Part shown: positions 13,900-20,437 of the stretch, one piece after another
Position numbering within the stretch: position 1 is the stretch's first letter
How the letters are laid out: each line of letters begins with the position of its first letter
From: an uncultured Verrucomicrobiota bacterium
Lineage (GTDB): Bacteria > Verrucomicrobiota > Kiritimatiellia > RFP12 > UBA1067
Direction: 5' to 3'
NCBI GenBank assembly: GCA_947305775.1
Contig: CAMZEN010000030.1
Span: forward strand, 1-32,517
DNA: 32,517 nt
Notes under the pieces: generated by a model
The model's input: only the letters and a program-made list of their open reading frames with translations
Told to the model about the DNA's origin: nothing
Databases searched by the model: none
Made by a program: the position numbers and the translations under genes

Positions 13900-14454
13900 A
13901 TGAAAAAGAACTTCGGCAACAAGAACTGGATGTTCCCCATGCCTGTGCTGATGATCGGCACTTATGGCGAAGATGGAACGCCCGACGTGATGAACGCGGC
14001 TTGGGGCGGAATAACGCTCGAAGACGAGATAACGATCTGCATAGATACCTCGCACAAGACCTGGGCGAACATCGTGGCTCGAAAGGCGTTCACTGTCGCG
14101 TTCGGCACTGCAGACAAGGTCGTAGCATGCGACTACTTGGGGATTGTCAGCGGGAATAAGACGCCCGACAAGGTGGCAAAGAGTGGCTTCACCGTTACGA
14201 AGAGCGAATTTGTCGATGCGCCAGTAGTCAACGAACTGCCGCTTGTGCTTGAATGTGAGCTCGTTTCGATGAACGAAGACAACTGCAACGTCGTGGGCAA
14301 GATTATCAACTGCGCAGTTGAGGAGTCTGCGCTGACGGACGGTATGCCCGATGCCGCCAAGATGAAGCCTATCTGCTTCGACACCTGCCAGCATGTTTAT
14401 CGCATCATGGGCGATGTCGTCGCCAAAGCGTTCTCCTGCGGCATGAATCCGTGA
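13900..14454 (+). CDS. Flavin reductase-like (FMN-binding split barrel) protein
   Basis: 184 aa, with AGGAGA 9 nt before the ATG. The sequence fits the flavin reductase-like domain: MFPMPVLMIGTYGEDGTPDVMNAAWGG at the N-terminus, TICIDTSHKTWANIVARKAFTVAF in the middle (FMN-contact segment) and DYLGIVSGNKTPDKVAKSGF. Members bind FMN as dimers and reduce flavin or act as small flavoproteins, often under oxidative stress. It is preceded by a remnant and followed by the acyltransferase gene after 32 nt. Confidence 0.87.
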   Translation: MKKNFGNKNWMFPMPVLMIGTYGEDGTPDVMNAAWGGITLEDEITICIDTSHKTWANIVARKAFTVAFGTADKVVACDYLGIVSGNKTPDKVAKSGFTVTKSEFVDAPVVNELPLVLECELVSMNEDNCNVVGKIINCAVEESALTDGMPDAAKMKPICFDTCQHVYRIMGDVVAKAFSCGMNP

Positions 14455-14486
14455 ATTTAATTGAAAGGTTGAGCCATTAACCGGGA

Positions 14487-15587
14487 ATGATGATGAATAA
14501 AGACAGAATCCCGTTTCTTGACTGGTTGCGCGTGGTGGCGTGCTTCATGGTCATGGCCATCCATGCGGCGGAGAATTTCTATCTTGGCGGCGACGCGCCG
14601 AACGTCACGTTCATCGCAAGCCGCGCCGATGCGATATGGGTGACGATCACAGAGTGCATCTGCCGCGTGTGCGTTCCGCTGTTCGTTATCGCGTCGTCGT
14701 ATCTGCTCTTCCCGGTGTCGCGTCCGGCGGGAGAGTTCTTCAAGCGGCGGATCGCGCGGGTGTTCGTTCCGTTCGCAATCTGGGCGGCGGCGTATGTGAT
14801 CGCGGCGGATGGCGACTTGCGGCAGCTCGTATTCAACTTCCCTGACGAGGGCGGGCACCTCTGGTTCGTGCCTATGCTGCTCGGACTCTACTTCGCGATG
14901 CCGCTCCTTTCGCCGTGGGCCGAGAAGGTCGGAAAGCGCGAACTTTCGGGTTGGATTCTCCTTTGGCTCTTCACGACTACATTCCCGTTTCTGCGCAGGC
15001 TTTGGGCAGGCATGTACGGCGCGCCTTCGTTCGGGGCGGTTCCATACCTCTATGGGGAGTGTCCCTGGAATTCCTTTGGCGCGTTCCATTACGTCAGTGG
15101 ATTCGTGGGCTACATGCTCATCGGCCTTTGGTTCAGAAAGTTCTCCGTGCCGCGCAGCTGGTCGCATACTCTCCGCGTCGCGATTCCGCTTTGGGTGGTT
15201 GGTGCGGCGATCATCGGCTTTCCGTTCTACCTTTATACCGATAAGTTCCCGTTCTCCGCGCCGTATTCTGCGGCTGTCGATATGGAGATGAGCATCGAAT
15301 ACTGCTCGCTCGGCGTTGCGCTTACGACTATCGCCGCGTTTCTTGTTTTGCGGAAAATCAACCTTGGCGGCGCAATCTATCGGTTCTTTGTCCGCCCGAT
15401 ATCCGAGGCGAGCTACGGCATGTATCTGATGCACATGTTCATATTGCCTGTCGCTTTTGCGGCGCTAAGCCAGCGCCTGCCTACGCCGCTTTGCATTCTG
15501 CTTACGGCCGCTGCGACATTTGTCGCGTCCGCCGTAGTCGCAACGCTCATCAGGCGCATTCCCAAGCTCGGCAAATGGATTTGCTGA
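14487..15587 (+). CDS. Acyltransferase family 3 membrane protein
   Basis: 366-aa integral membrane protein with about ten hydrophobic segments. The N-terminus RIPFLDWLRVVACFMVMAIHAAENF contains the family's conserved Arg and His in the first helix. The rest shows the expected helices, for example VCVPLFVIASSYLLF, HLWFVPMLLGLYFAMPLL and the C-terminal SEASYGMYLMHMFILPVAF. Such proteins transfer acyl groups to sugars, peptidoglycan or lipids across the inner membrane; which one cannot be told. Three ATGs in a row (14487, 14490, 14493) make the exact start uncertain. It may act with the sugar O-acetyltransferase at 13180 in envelope modification, but this is speculative. Confidence 0.9.
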   Translation: MMMNKDRIPFLDWLRVVACFMVMAIHAAENFYLGGDAPNVTFIASRADAIWVTITECICRVCVPLFVIASSYLLFPVSRPAGEFFKRRIARVFVPFAIWAAAYVIAADGDLRQLVFNFPDEGGHLWFVPMLLGLYFAMPLLSPWAEKVGKRELSGWILLWLFTTTFPFLRRLWAGMYGAPSFGAVPYLYGECPWNSFGAFHYVSGFVGYMLIGLWFRKFSVPRSWSHTLRVAIPLWVVGAAIIGFPFYLYTDKFPFSAPYSAAVDMEMSIEYCSLGVALTTIAAFLVLRKINLGGAIYRFFVRPISEASYGMYLMHMFILPVAFAALSQRLPTPLCILLTAAATFVASAVVATLIRRIPKLGKWIC

Positions 15588-15614
15588 TGAACATCAACAA
15601 AAGGAAAAGATAAA

Positions 15615-16265
15615 ATGAACAAGAGAATAGCCTCGACTTTACTTGCCGCCGTTGCTGTTGCAGCAGGAGCGGTTGCCGTGAATCATTTAACGAAAGGAGA
15701 AACACAAATGAATGACACAGTCTATCAATTCACTGTCAAGGATCGTGCCGGAGGCGAAGTCTCGCTGAAGGACTACGCTGGCAAGGTGCTGCTTATCGTC
15801 AACACGGCGACACGCTGCGGCTTCACTCCGCAGTATGACGGACTGGAGGCGATGTATGAGCGGCTGAAGGGACGCGGCTTCGAGCTGCTGGACTTCCCCT
15901 GCAACCAGTTCGGACAGCAGGCCCCCGGAACCGACGAAGAGATCCACGGCTTCTGCGTCCTCAACTACAAGACTGCGTTCCCGCAGTTCGCCAAGGTCGA
16001 GGTCAACGGCGAAAACGCCGCGCCGCTCTTCAGCTTCCTCGTCGCCAACACGACCTTCGGCGGCTTCCCGCAGGACGGCAAGCTCGCGCCGATCCTCGAA
16101 AAGATGCTTGGCGAGGCCGATCCCGACTATGCCAAGAAGCCGGACATCAAATGGAACTTCACCAAATTCCTGATTGGCAAAGATGGTCGTATCGTCCGCC
16201 GCTTCGAGCCAACCGCCCCGCTCGCCGAAGTCGAATCTGCAATCGAGGCGGAATTGGCAAAGTAG
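15615..16265 (+). CDS. Glutathione peroxidase-like thiol peroxidase, possible dual start
   Basis: 216-aa protein with a GPx fold that reduces hydroperoxides. The catalytic residues are visible: Cys68 in NTATRCGFTPQY (cysteine, not selenocysteine), Gln102 in PCNQFGQQ, and Trp180 with Asn181 in KWNFTKFL. Cys96 in DFPCNQ and C114 may act in resolution. Residues 1-31 form a signal peptide or anchor. Met32 (15708) has its own strong AAAGGAG 8 nt upstream and starts at the normal N-terminus of cytoplasmic GPx. The first ATG also has a ribosome site (AAAGGAAA). Both an exported and a cytoplasmic form may therefore be made. It ends its unit, with a strong terminator 21 nt downstream. Confidence 0.92.
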   Translation: MNKRIASTLLAAVAVAAGAVAVNHLTKGETQMNDTVYQFTVKDRAGGEVSLKDYAGKVLLIVNTATRCGFTPQYDGLEAMYERLKGRGFELLDFPCNQFGQQAPGTDEEIHGFCVLNYKTAFPQFAKVEVNGENAAPLFSFLVANTTFGGFPQDGKLAPILEKMLGEADPDYAKKPDIKWNFTKFLIGKDGRIVRRFEPTAPLAEVESAIEAELAK

Positions 16266-16286
16266 GAGCTGCACGACGGCGGCGCA

Positions 16287-16324
16287 CCACGTCTTGCAAG
16301 TTTTGCAGGACGTGGAATTAATTT
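16287..16324 (+). terminator. Strong hairpin after gpx
   Basis: A 13-bp stem (CCACGTCTTGCAA at 16287-16299 with TTGCAGGACGTGG at 16303-16315, one G-U pair) closed by a 3-nt GTT loop and followed by AATTAATTT. It lies 21 bp after the gpx stop. Confidence 0.75.
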
Positions 16325-16361
16325 GCGTCCGCAATGCCATTCGCGCCGTGGGGGAATTATG
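16324..16361 (+). pseudogene. 3' remnant of a C_GCAxxG_C_C gene
   Basis: Bases 16324-16361 match 4732-4769 of the intact gene at 32 of 38 positions by my count and encode CVRNAIRAVGEL, against CVRNAIRAVGEI in the intact protein. Everything upstream of this in the gene is missing. The -10 box of the next gene starts 2 bp further on. Confidence 0.65.
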
Positions 16362-16368
16362 GTATAAT
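16359..16368 (+). promoter_or_regulatory. Extended -10 promoter element before the antitoxin remnant
   Basis: ATGGTATAAT with TATAAT at 16363-16368, 30 bp before the antitoxin ATG. The -35 position (TTCGCG) is poor. The element lies at the end of the C_GCAxxG_C_C remnant. Confidence 0.5.
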
Positions 16369-16397
16369 ATGTGCCGTAACATCGAAGGAGCGAAATC

Positions 16398-16615
16398 ATG
16401 CCAGCAGTAATGGAAGCCATTGATCACATGACAACGTCCGAGAAGCTAGAGACGATTGACTATCTCGTGTCGTCCATTTCGGCGGCTCTGGCAAGGATCT
16501 TTCCGACGAATGGCGCAGCGAAGTCGCGCGGCGGCATGAAGAGGTCTTGCGCGGCGACGTTGACCTTGTGCCGTTCGACGAATCTCTGCGAAAGGCGTTC
16601 GCCCGCGTCGCTTAG
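16398..16615 (+). pseudogene. Frameshifted addiction module antitoxin (TIGR02574-like)
   Basis: The ATG at 16398 (AAGGAG upstream) encodes MPAVMEAIDHMTTSEKLETIDYLVSSI, the helical start of a putative addiction module component. Around 16488-16492 the family sequence moves to another frame: GKDLSDEWRSEVARRHEEVLRG to the end KAFARVA, with TAG at 16613-16615. Joined, the two parts give about 72 aa, the normal length. A single-base deletion or 2-bp insertion explains the break. The RelE-like toxin that usually follows is absent; a KilA-N gene follows instead. A sequencing error cannot be excluded. Confidence 0.8.
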
Positions 16616-16642
16616 TTAATGCCGAATGATAGGATTTGACGC

Positions 16643-17452
16643 GTGAAGAAGACCAGCGAGCTTGACATAAAAGGCACTATTGTGCGTGTCGTCAAAATAG
16701 GCGATGAAGACTATATATGCCTTACCGACATGCTCAAGGCGAAAGACGGCGAATTTTTCATCACCGATTGGCTCCGCAACCGCAACACGCTTGAGTATAT
16801 CGGCATCTGGGAGCAGGTGTACAACCCTGCGTTTAATTATGGCGAATTCGCCACAATTAGAAACCAGGCCGGTCTCAATTCCTTCAAGATAGGCGTTCAG
16901 GAATTCGCCGAGCGCACAAACGCCGTCAGCCTTATCTCCAAGGCAGGACGCTACGGCGGCACATACGCACACAAGGACATAGCCTTTGAGTTTGCAATGT
17001 GGATAAGCGCAGAGTTCAAGATATACATCGTCAAGGAATTCCAGCGCCTCAAGGCGAAGGAGCAGGAACTTATAGGGTGGTCGGCAAAGAGGGAACTGGC
17101 GAAGATCAACTACCGCATCCACACCGACGCCATCAAGGAGAATCTCATCCCCGCGCAGGTCTCACGCGCACAGATGAACATCATCTATGCGAGCGAGGCG
17201 GATGTCCTCAATGTCGCGCTATTCGGCAAGACGCATCAGCAGTGGCAGGCCGCAAACCCCGATCTTAAAGGCAACCAGCGCGACTACGCCACAATCAACC
17301 AGCTTATCTGCATCTCCAACATGGAGAACATAAATGCCGTCATGATCAATGATGGCGTCCCCCAGCCGCAGCGCCTAAAGAAACTGAACGAAATCGCCAT
17401 CCAGCAGATGCGCATTTTGTCCGAGGTCGAAGGCCGCAAATACTTGAAATAA
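16643..17452 (+). CDS. KilA-N domain protein
   Basis: 269 aa, GTG start with AGGA upstream. The KilA-N domain covers about residues 8-140: IVRVVKIGDEDYICLTDMLKAKDGEFFITDWLRNRNTLEYIGIWE, then the typical GRYGGTYAHKDIAFEFAMWISAEFKIYIVKEFQRLK. KilA-N domains bind nucleic acid and are common in phage and nucleocytoplasmic virus proteins and in bacterial genomic islands. The C-terminal half (NIIYASEADVLNVALFGKTHQQWQ, then helices) is also seen in bacterial KilA-N proteins. No other phage gene is nearby, so this is an isolated insertion next to a broken antitoxin. The function is unknown. Confidence 0.88.
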   Translation: MKKTSELDIKGTIVRVVKIGDEDYICLTDMLKAKDGEFFITDWLRNRNTLEYIGIWEQVYNPAFNYGEFATIRNQAGLNSFKIGVQEFAERTNAVSLISKAGRYGGTYAHKDIAFEFAMWISAEFKIYIVKEFQRLKAKEQELIGWSAKRELAKINYRIHTDAIKENLIPAQVSRAQMNIIYASEADVLNVALFGKTHQQWQAANPDLKGNQRDYATINQLICISNMENINAVMINDGVPQPQRLKKLNEIAIQQMRILSEVEGRKYLK

Positions 17453-17534
17453 CCCCCAAACCCCATGACACGATACATTCAGAACGGATGCGAGACGCAC
17501 TTGAAGCGCGGGACAGGCGCGGCTGGAGCGTCCG

Positions 17535-17567
17535 TTGCAATTAGCGGGGGGGGGGGGGCAGTATAAT
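17535..17567 (+). promoter_or_regulatory. Candidate promoter with 13-G homopolymer in the spacer
   Basis: TATAAT (17562-17567) is preceded by CAG and a run of 13 G (17546-17558). A possible -35, TTGCAA, lies at 17535-17540, giving a spacer of 21 bp; loss of four G would give the ideal 17. It lies about 275 bp upstream of the BspA-like gene. The 389-bp gap 17453-17841 otherwise holds the palindrome at 17598-17611 and the inverted repeat at 17698-17794, and no gene I can support. Confidence 0.45.
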
Positions 17568-17597
17568 CGCCTCGCGTCGATTCTAGGCCGTCCTGGA

Positions 17598-17611
17598 CGC
17601 GCCATGGCGCG
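17598..17611. terminator. CGCGCCATGGCGCG palindrome followed by TTTT
   Basis: A perfect 14-bp palindrome followed at once by TTTTAG. It lies about 25 bp downstream of the predicted start of transcription from the poly-G promoter. It may be an early terminator or attenuator. Confidence 0.4.
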
Positions 17612-17697
17612 TTTTAGAAGGCTTCCTCGAAACACACAAACCCGACCTGTCGCATCCCTTCAGCAAGAGGGACGCGCCGGGTCGCGTCGTGTTATAT

Positions 17698-17794
17698 CTC
17701 GCGCAGAGCCGCAGAGGCGCAGAGTTTTCGGAGTCTGGGGCAGCGCCCAAGATGCAAGATTCCCCCTCTCTGCGGCTCGGCGTCTCTGCGCGAG
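17698..17794. repeat. CTCTGCG-type inverted repeat
   Basis: The 27-bp left arm (17698-17724) and right arm (17768-17794) are inverted copies with 24 of 27 positions paired, built from repeated GCAGAG/CTCTGC heptamer-like units, with a 43-bp loop. It shares CGCAGAGGCGCA with the repeat at 2915-2966. This type of element is widespread between genes in environmental bacteria; its role is unknown. Confidence 0.75.
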
Positions 17795-17841
17795 TTTTAA
17801 CTTTCAACTCTCAACTTTAACCTGAAAAGGAGAAACCAACA

Positions 17842-20169
17842 ATGAAAACACCAATGAAGAAACTCATGCTCGCCGCAGTCGCGGCGACAATCAGCCTTGC
17901 CGCCCATGCCGCGACATGGACGACGAACAACGTCACCTACACCTATACCGTCAGCGACGGCAAGGCCAGCATCTATAAGGGTAGTTATAGCGCTGCCGTC
18001 TCGACAAGCGAAAGCGTTATTGTAATACCTGCGACGCTCGGTGAAGCGCAATACCCCGTGACGAGCATCGGGGATTATGCGTTCTACAGCTGCAAAAGCT
18101 TGACGAGCGTGACCATCCCAGGCAGCGTGACGAGCATCGGGCAACTGGCGTTCTACAATTGCAGTGGCTTGACGAGCGTGACGATACCGGACAGCGTGAC
18201 GAGCATCGGGGATTGGGCATTTGCCTATTGCAGCGGCTTGACGAGCGTGACGATAGGCAACGGCGTGACGAGCATCGGGAGTTCTGCGTTCCGCGAGTGC
18301 GACGGCTTGACGAGCGTGACGATAGGCAACAGCGTGACGAACATCGGCGAGTATGCGTTCACCTGGTGCACCAGCTTGACGAGCGTGACGATACCTGACT
18401 CGGTGACGAACATCGGGAATTATGCGTTCCTCAATTGCAGCGCAATGACGAATGTGGGATTTATGGGGAACGCGCCAACTGTCGGGGTGAATCCGTTTTA
18501 CGGCGTCGCATCTGGTTGCGTTGCCTCGGTTTCGCCCAAGTCCACGGGTTGGGGCGTAGAAGCCGGCGGGACGTGGAATAGACTCATACTGCAATATTAC
18601 AACCCCTACGCCAGGTTCGAAGAAACGGGCGGCGACAGCAATTGGACGGTCGAAGCCGACGGCAGCTGGAAGTCTGGTTCAATCAGCGACGAGGAACTCA
18701 CGTATGCGGCAATCACCGTGCAAGGTCCTTGCACCGTCTCTTTTGAGTGGAAGGTTTCATCCGAAAAGTGGAGCGACGAGTTGTTTGTCTGGCTCGACGA
18801 AGACTCCCACGGCGCAATAAGCGGCGAAGTCGGTTGGACGCAGGTTTCGTTCGATATCGACGATTCCGCCGAGCACACGGTGTGCTGGACATACGAAAAG
18901 GACGAATCTTACTCCTCGGGTTCCGACTGCGGCTGGGTGAGGAATGTTTCTGTGGAGGCGTTCGTGCCGGAGTCGATGTTCACCATCAACTCTAACGGCG
19001 TGTTGACGCGCGTCAATCTTCATGAAGCGACGGAAGTTGTCATCCCGGACAGCGTGACGAGCATCGGGGCCAGCGTGTTCGAAAATTGCGGCGGGCTGAC
19101 GAGCGTGACGATTCCGAACAGCGTGACGAACATCGGGGAAAAGGCGTTCCTCCGTTGCCGCGACCTTACAAGCATCACCATACCGGACAGCGTGACGAAC
19201 ATCGGGGGTTTTGCGTTCTACGAATGCACAGGCTCGACGAGCCTGTCAATCGGCAACGGCGTGACGAGCATCGGGGAAAAGGCGTTCTATGGATGTAGCG
19301 GCTTGACGAGCTTGACGATACCAGAGAGCGTGACAACCATCGGGGATCAGGCGTTCGGGCACTGTTACGGCCTTACGAGTTTGACCATACCGGACAGCGT
19401 GACAAGCATCGGGAGATATGCGTTCTTCTACTGCACAGGCCTTGAGAGCGTGACGATCGGCAACGGCTTGACGGTCATCGCGAGTTCTGCGTTCTCCACC
19501 TGCACCAGCTTGACGAGCGTGACGATACCCGACTCGGTGACGGACCTCGGGGAATATGCGTTCGACGAATGCAGCAGCTTGACGAGCGTGACGATACCTG
19601 CCTCGGTGACGATCATCAGGGATCGGGCGTTCTATAAGTGCAGCGCACTGACGAACGTGGTATTTATGGGGAATGCGCCAACTATCAGTCCCTGGACGTA
19701 TGACGGCCAAATCCACGTGTTTGAGGGCGTCGCATCCGGTTGCGTCGCCTCGGTTTCGCCAGAATCCACGGGTTGGGGCGTAGAAGCCGGCGAGACGTGG
19801 AATGGACTCATACTGCAATATTTGCCGCTTACCTATGAGGATTGGGCGGAGGAGAACAGCTTCACGGGCGCGATGGACGAGAAGAGCGGCGGCATCTACA
19901 ACGTGTTCCGCTACGTGTTCGATGTGCCGAGCGGAGCGTTTGAGGAAACGCCGCTTATCGACATTGCGTTCGTGGACGGCAAGGTCGTGGTGAAGACGCC
20001 GCCCGTAGTGAACTCGGACGGTGTGACGGTCAGCGTCGTGGAGTCCAGCGATGTCGCGGGCAAGACGGTGACGGCGACGAAGGCCGTTGACGCGGCGGGC
20101 AGCACGGAGTTCACGAAATCGACCGAATCGCCGCGCTTCTACCGTCTCAAGGCGGAGGTGACGGAGTAA
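17842..20169 (+). CDS. BspA-type leucine-rich-repeat surface protein
   Basis: 775 aa, with AAAAGGAG before the ATG. The signal peptide is MKTPMKKLMLAAVAATISLAAHA. Two blocks of 23-residue BspA-type repeats (consensus TSIGxxAFxxCxxLTSVTIPDSV) follow, six units at residues 74-211 and nine at 406-612. Each block ends with a variant unit (NVxFMGNAP) and then a near-identical closing segment (VASGCVASVSP-STGWGVEAG-TWN-LILQY). Between the blocks lies a beta-sandwich-like module (about 253-375) rich in Trp and acidic residues, SNWTVEADGSWKSG to CGWVRNVSVEAF. The C-terminus (LTYEDWAEEN to RFYRLKAEV) is a separate domain. Such proteins are exposed on the cell surface and bind host or matrix proteins. 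The repeats are very alike at the DNA level, so unit number may vary. Confidence 0.92.
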   Translation: MKTPMKKLMLAAVAATISLAAHAATWTTNNVTYTYTVSDGKASIYKGSYSAAVSTSESVIVIPATLGEAQYPVTSIGDYAFYSCKSLTSVTIPGSVTSIGQLAFYNCSGLTSVTIPDSVTSIGDWAFAYCSGLTSVTIGNGVTSIGSSAFRECDGLTSVTIGNSVTNIGEYAFTWCTSLTSVTIPDSVTNIGNYAFLNCSAMTNVGFMGNAPTVGVNPFYGVASGCVASVSPKSTGWGVEAGGTWNRLILQYYNPYARFEETGGDSNWTVEADGSWKSGSISDEELTYAAITVQGPCTVSFEWKVSSEKWSDELFVWLDEDSHGAISGEVGWTQVSFDIDDSAEHTVCWTYEKDESYSSGSDCGWVRNVSVEAFVPESMFTINSNGVLTRVNLHEATEVVIPDSVTSIGASVFENCGGLTSVTIPNSVTNIGEKAFLRCRDLTSITIPDSVTNIGGFAFYECTGSTSLSIGNGVTSIGEKAFYGCSGLTSLTIPESVTTIGDQAFGHCYGLTSLTIPDSVTSIGRYAFFYCTGLESVTIGNGLTVIASSAFSTCTSLTSVTIPDSVTDLGEYAFDECSSLTSVTIPASVTIIRDRAFYKCSALTNVVFMGNAPTISPWTYDGQIHVFEGVASGCVASVSPESTGWGVEAGETWNGLILQYLPLTYEDWAEENSFTGAMDEKSGGIYNVFRYVFDVPSGAFEETPLIDIAFVDGKVVVKTPPVVNSDGVTVSVVESSDVAGKTVTATKAVDAAGSTEFTKSTESPRFYRLKAEVTE
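18061..18474 (+). repeat. Six 69-bp LRR units (first block)
   Basis: In-frame 69-bp repeats, each with ACGAGCGTGACGAT and AGCGTGACGAGCATCGGG-like cores. Adjacent units are close enough for slippage or recombination. Confidence 0.9.
19057..19677 (+). repeat. Nine 69-bp LRR units (second block)
   Basis: Same 69-bp unit as the first block, nine copies in frame. The last copy ends with the same NVVFMGNAP variant that closes the first block, suggesting whole-block duplication followed by change in copy number. Confidence 0.9.
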
Positions 20170-20213
20170 AAACCCGTTTGGAGACGCCAAATGGAATTTT
20201 TGGAGCCGAAAAG

Positions 20214-20262
20214 CCGTCAGAAGTTTCCAAATGAAACTTTTGCGAACTTTAGACGGATTTTT
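20214..20262 (+). terminator. Hairpin 1 in the tandem repeat
   Basis: CCGTCAGAAGTT (20214-20225) faces AACTTTAGACGG (20245-20256), a 12-bp stem with two mismatches, followed by ATTTTT (20257-20262). It probably ends transcription of the BspA-like gene. Confidence 0.6.
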
Positions 20263-20293
20263 CGGGCCAAACGAAACTTTTGGGCGTTTCCGA

Positions 20294-20343
20294 CTGTCAG
20301 AAATCGCCAAATGAAACTTTTGGCGACTTCTGACGGAGTTTTT
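20294..20343 (+). terminator. Hairpin 2 in the tandem repeat
   Basis: An 18-bp stem (20294-20311 with 20319-20336, two differences that can form wobble pairs) with a 7-nt loop, followed by AG and five T (20339-20343). It is a strong candidate intrinsic terminator. Confidence 0.7.
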
Positions 20344-20437
20344 GGAGCAAATGGAATTTTTGGGCATTTCTGACGGTCGGGAGGCTCGAAAAAAGTAAAA
20401 AGGCCGCAATTCCCGGAAGGGAGAAAGGAAAAGCAAC

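Larger units (their letters stand above)
20189..20376. repeat. Imperfect ~38-42 bp tandem repeat with nested hairpins
   Basis: About five units of the pattern CCAAATGAAACTTTTGG, then GACTTCTGACGG, then GNTTTTTGG fill most of the gap between the BspA-like and DUF6261-like genes. Units alternate so that neighbouring copies of the CTGACGG element can pair. Two terminator-like hairpins are annotated separately. Confidence 0.75.

Noticed and set aside
2..16361. Integron-like cassette array
   Set aside because: Genes run in one direction and remnants are common, but there is no integron integrase and no attC-like site; cassettes also rarely have their own promoters.
17535..17825. Open frame through the poly-G tract before the BspA-like gene
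   Set aside because: It runs through the homopolymer and the CTCTGCG inverted repeat, has no ribosome site and no protein-like pattern.
18061..19677. Regular repeats that might suggest a CRISPR array
   Set aside because: The repeats are 69-bp in-frame leucine-rich-repeat codons without unique spacers; no cas gene is near.
20189..20376. Tandem units considered as a CRISPR array
   Set aside because: Units are imperfect throughout and have no constant repeat with variable spacers.
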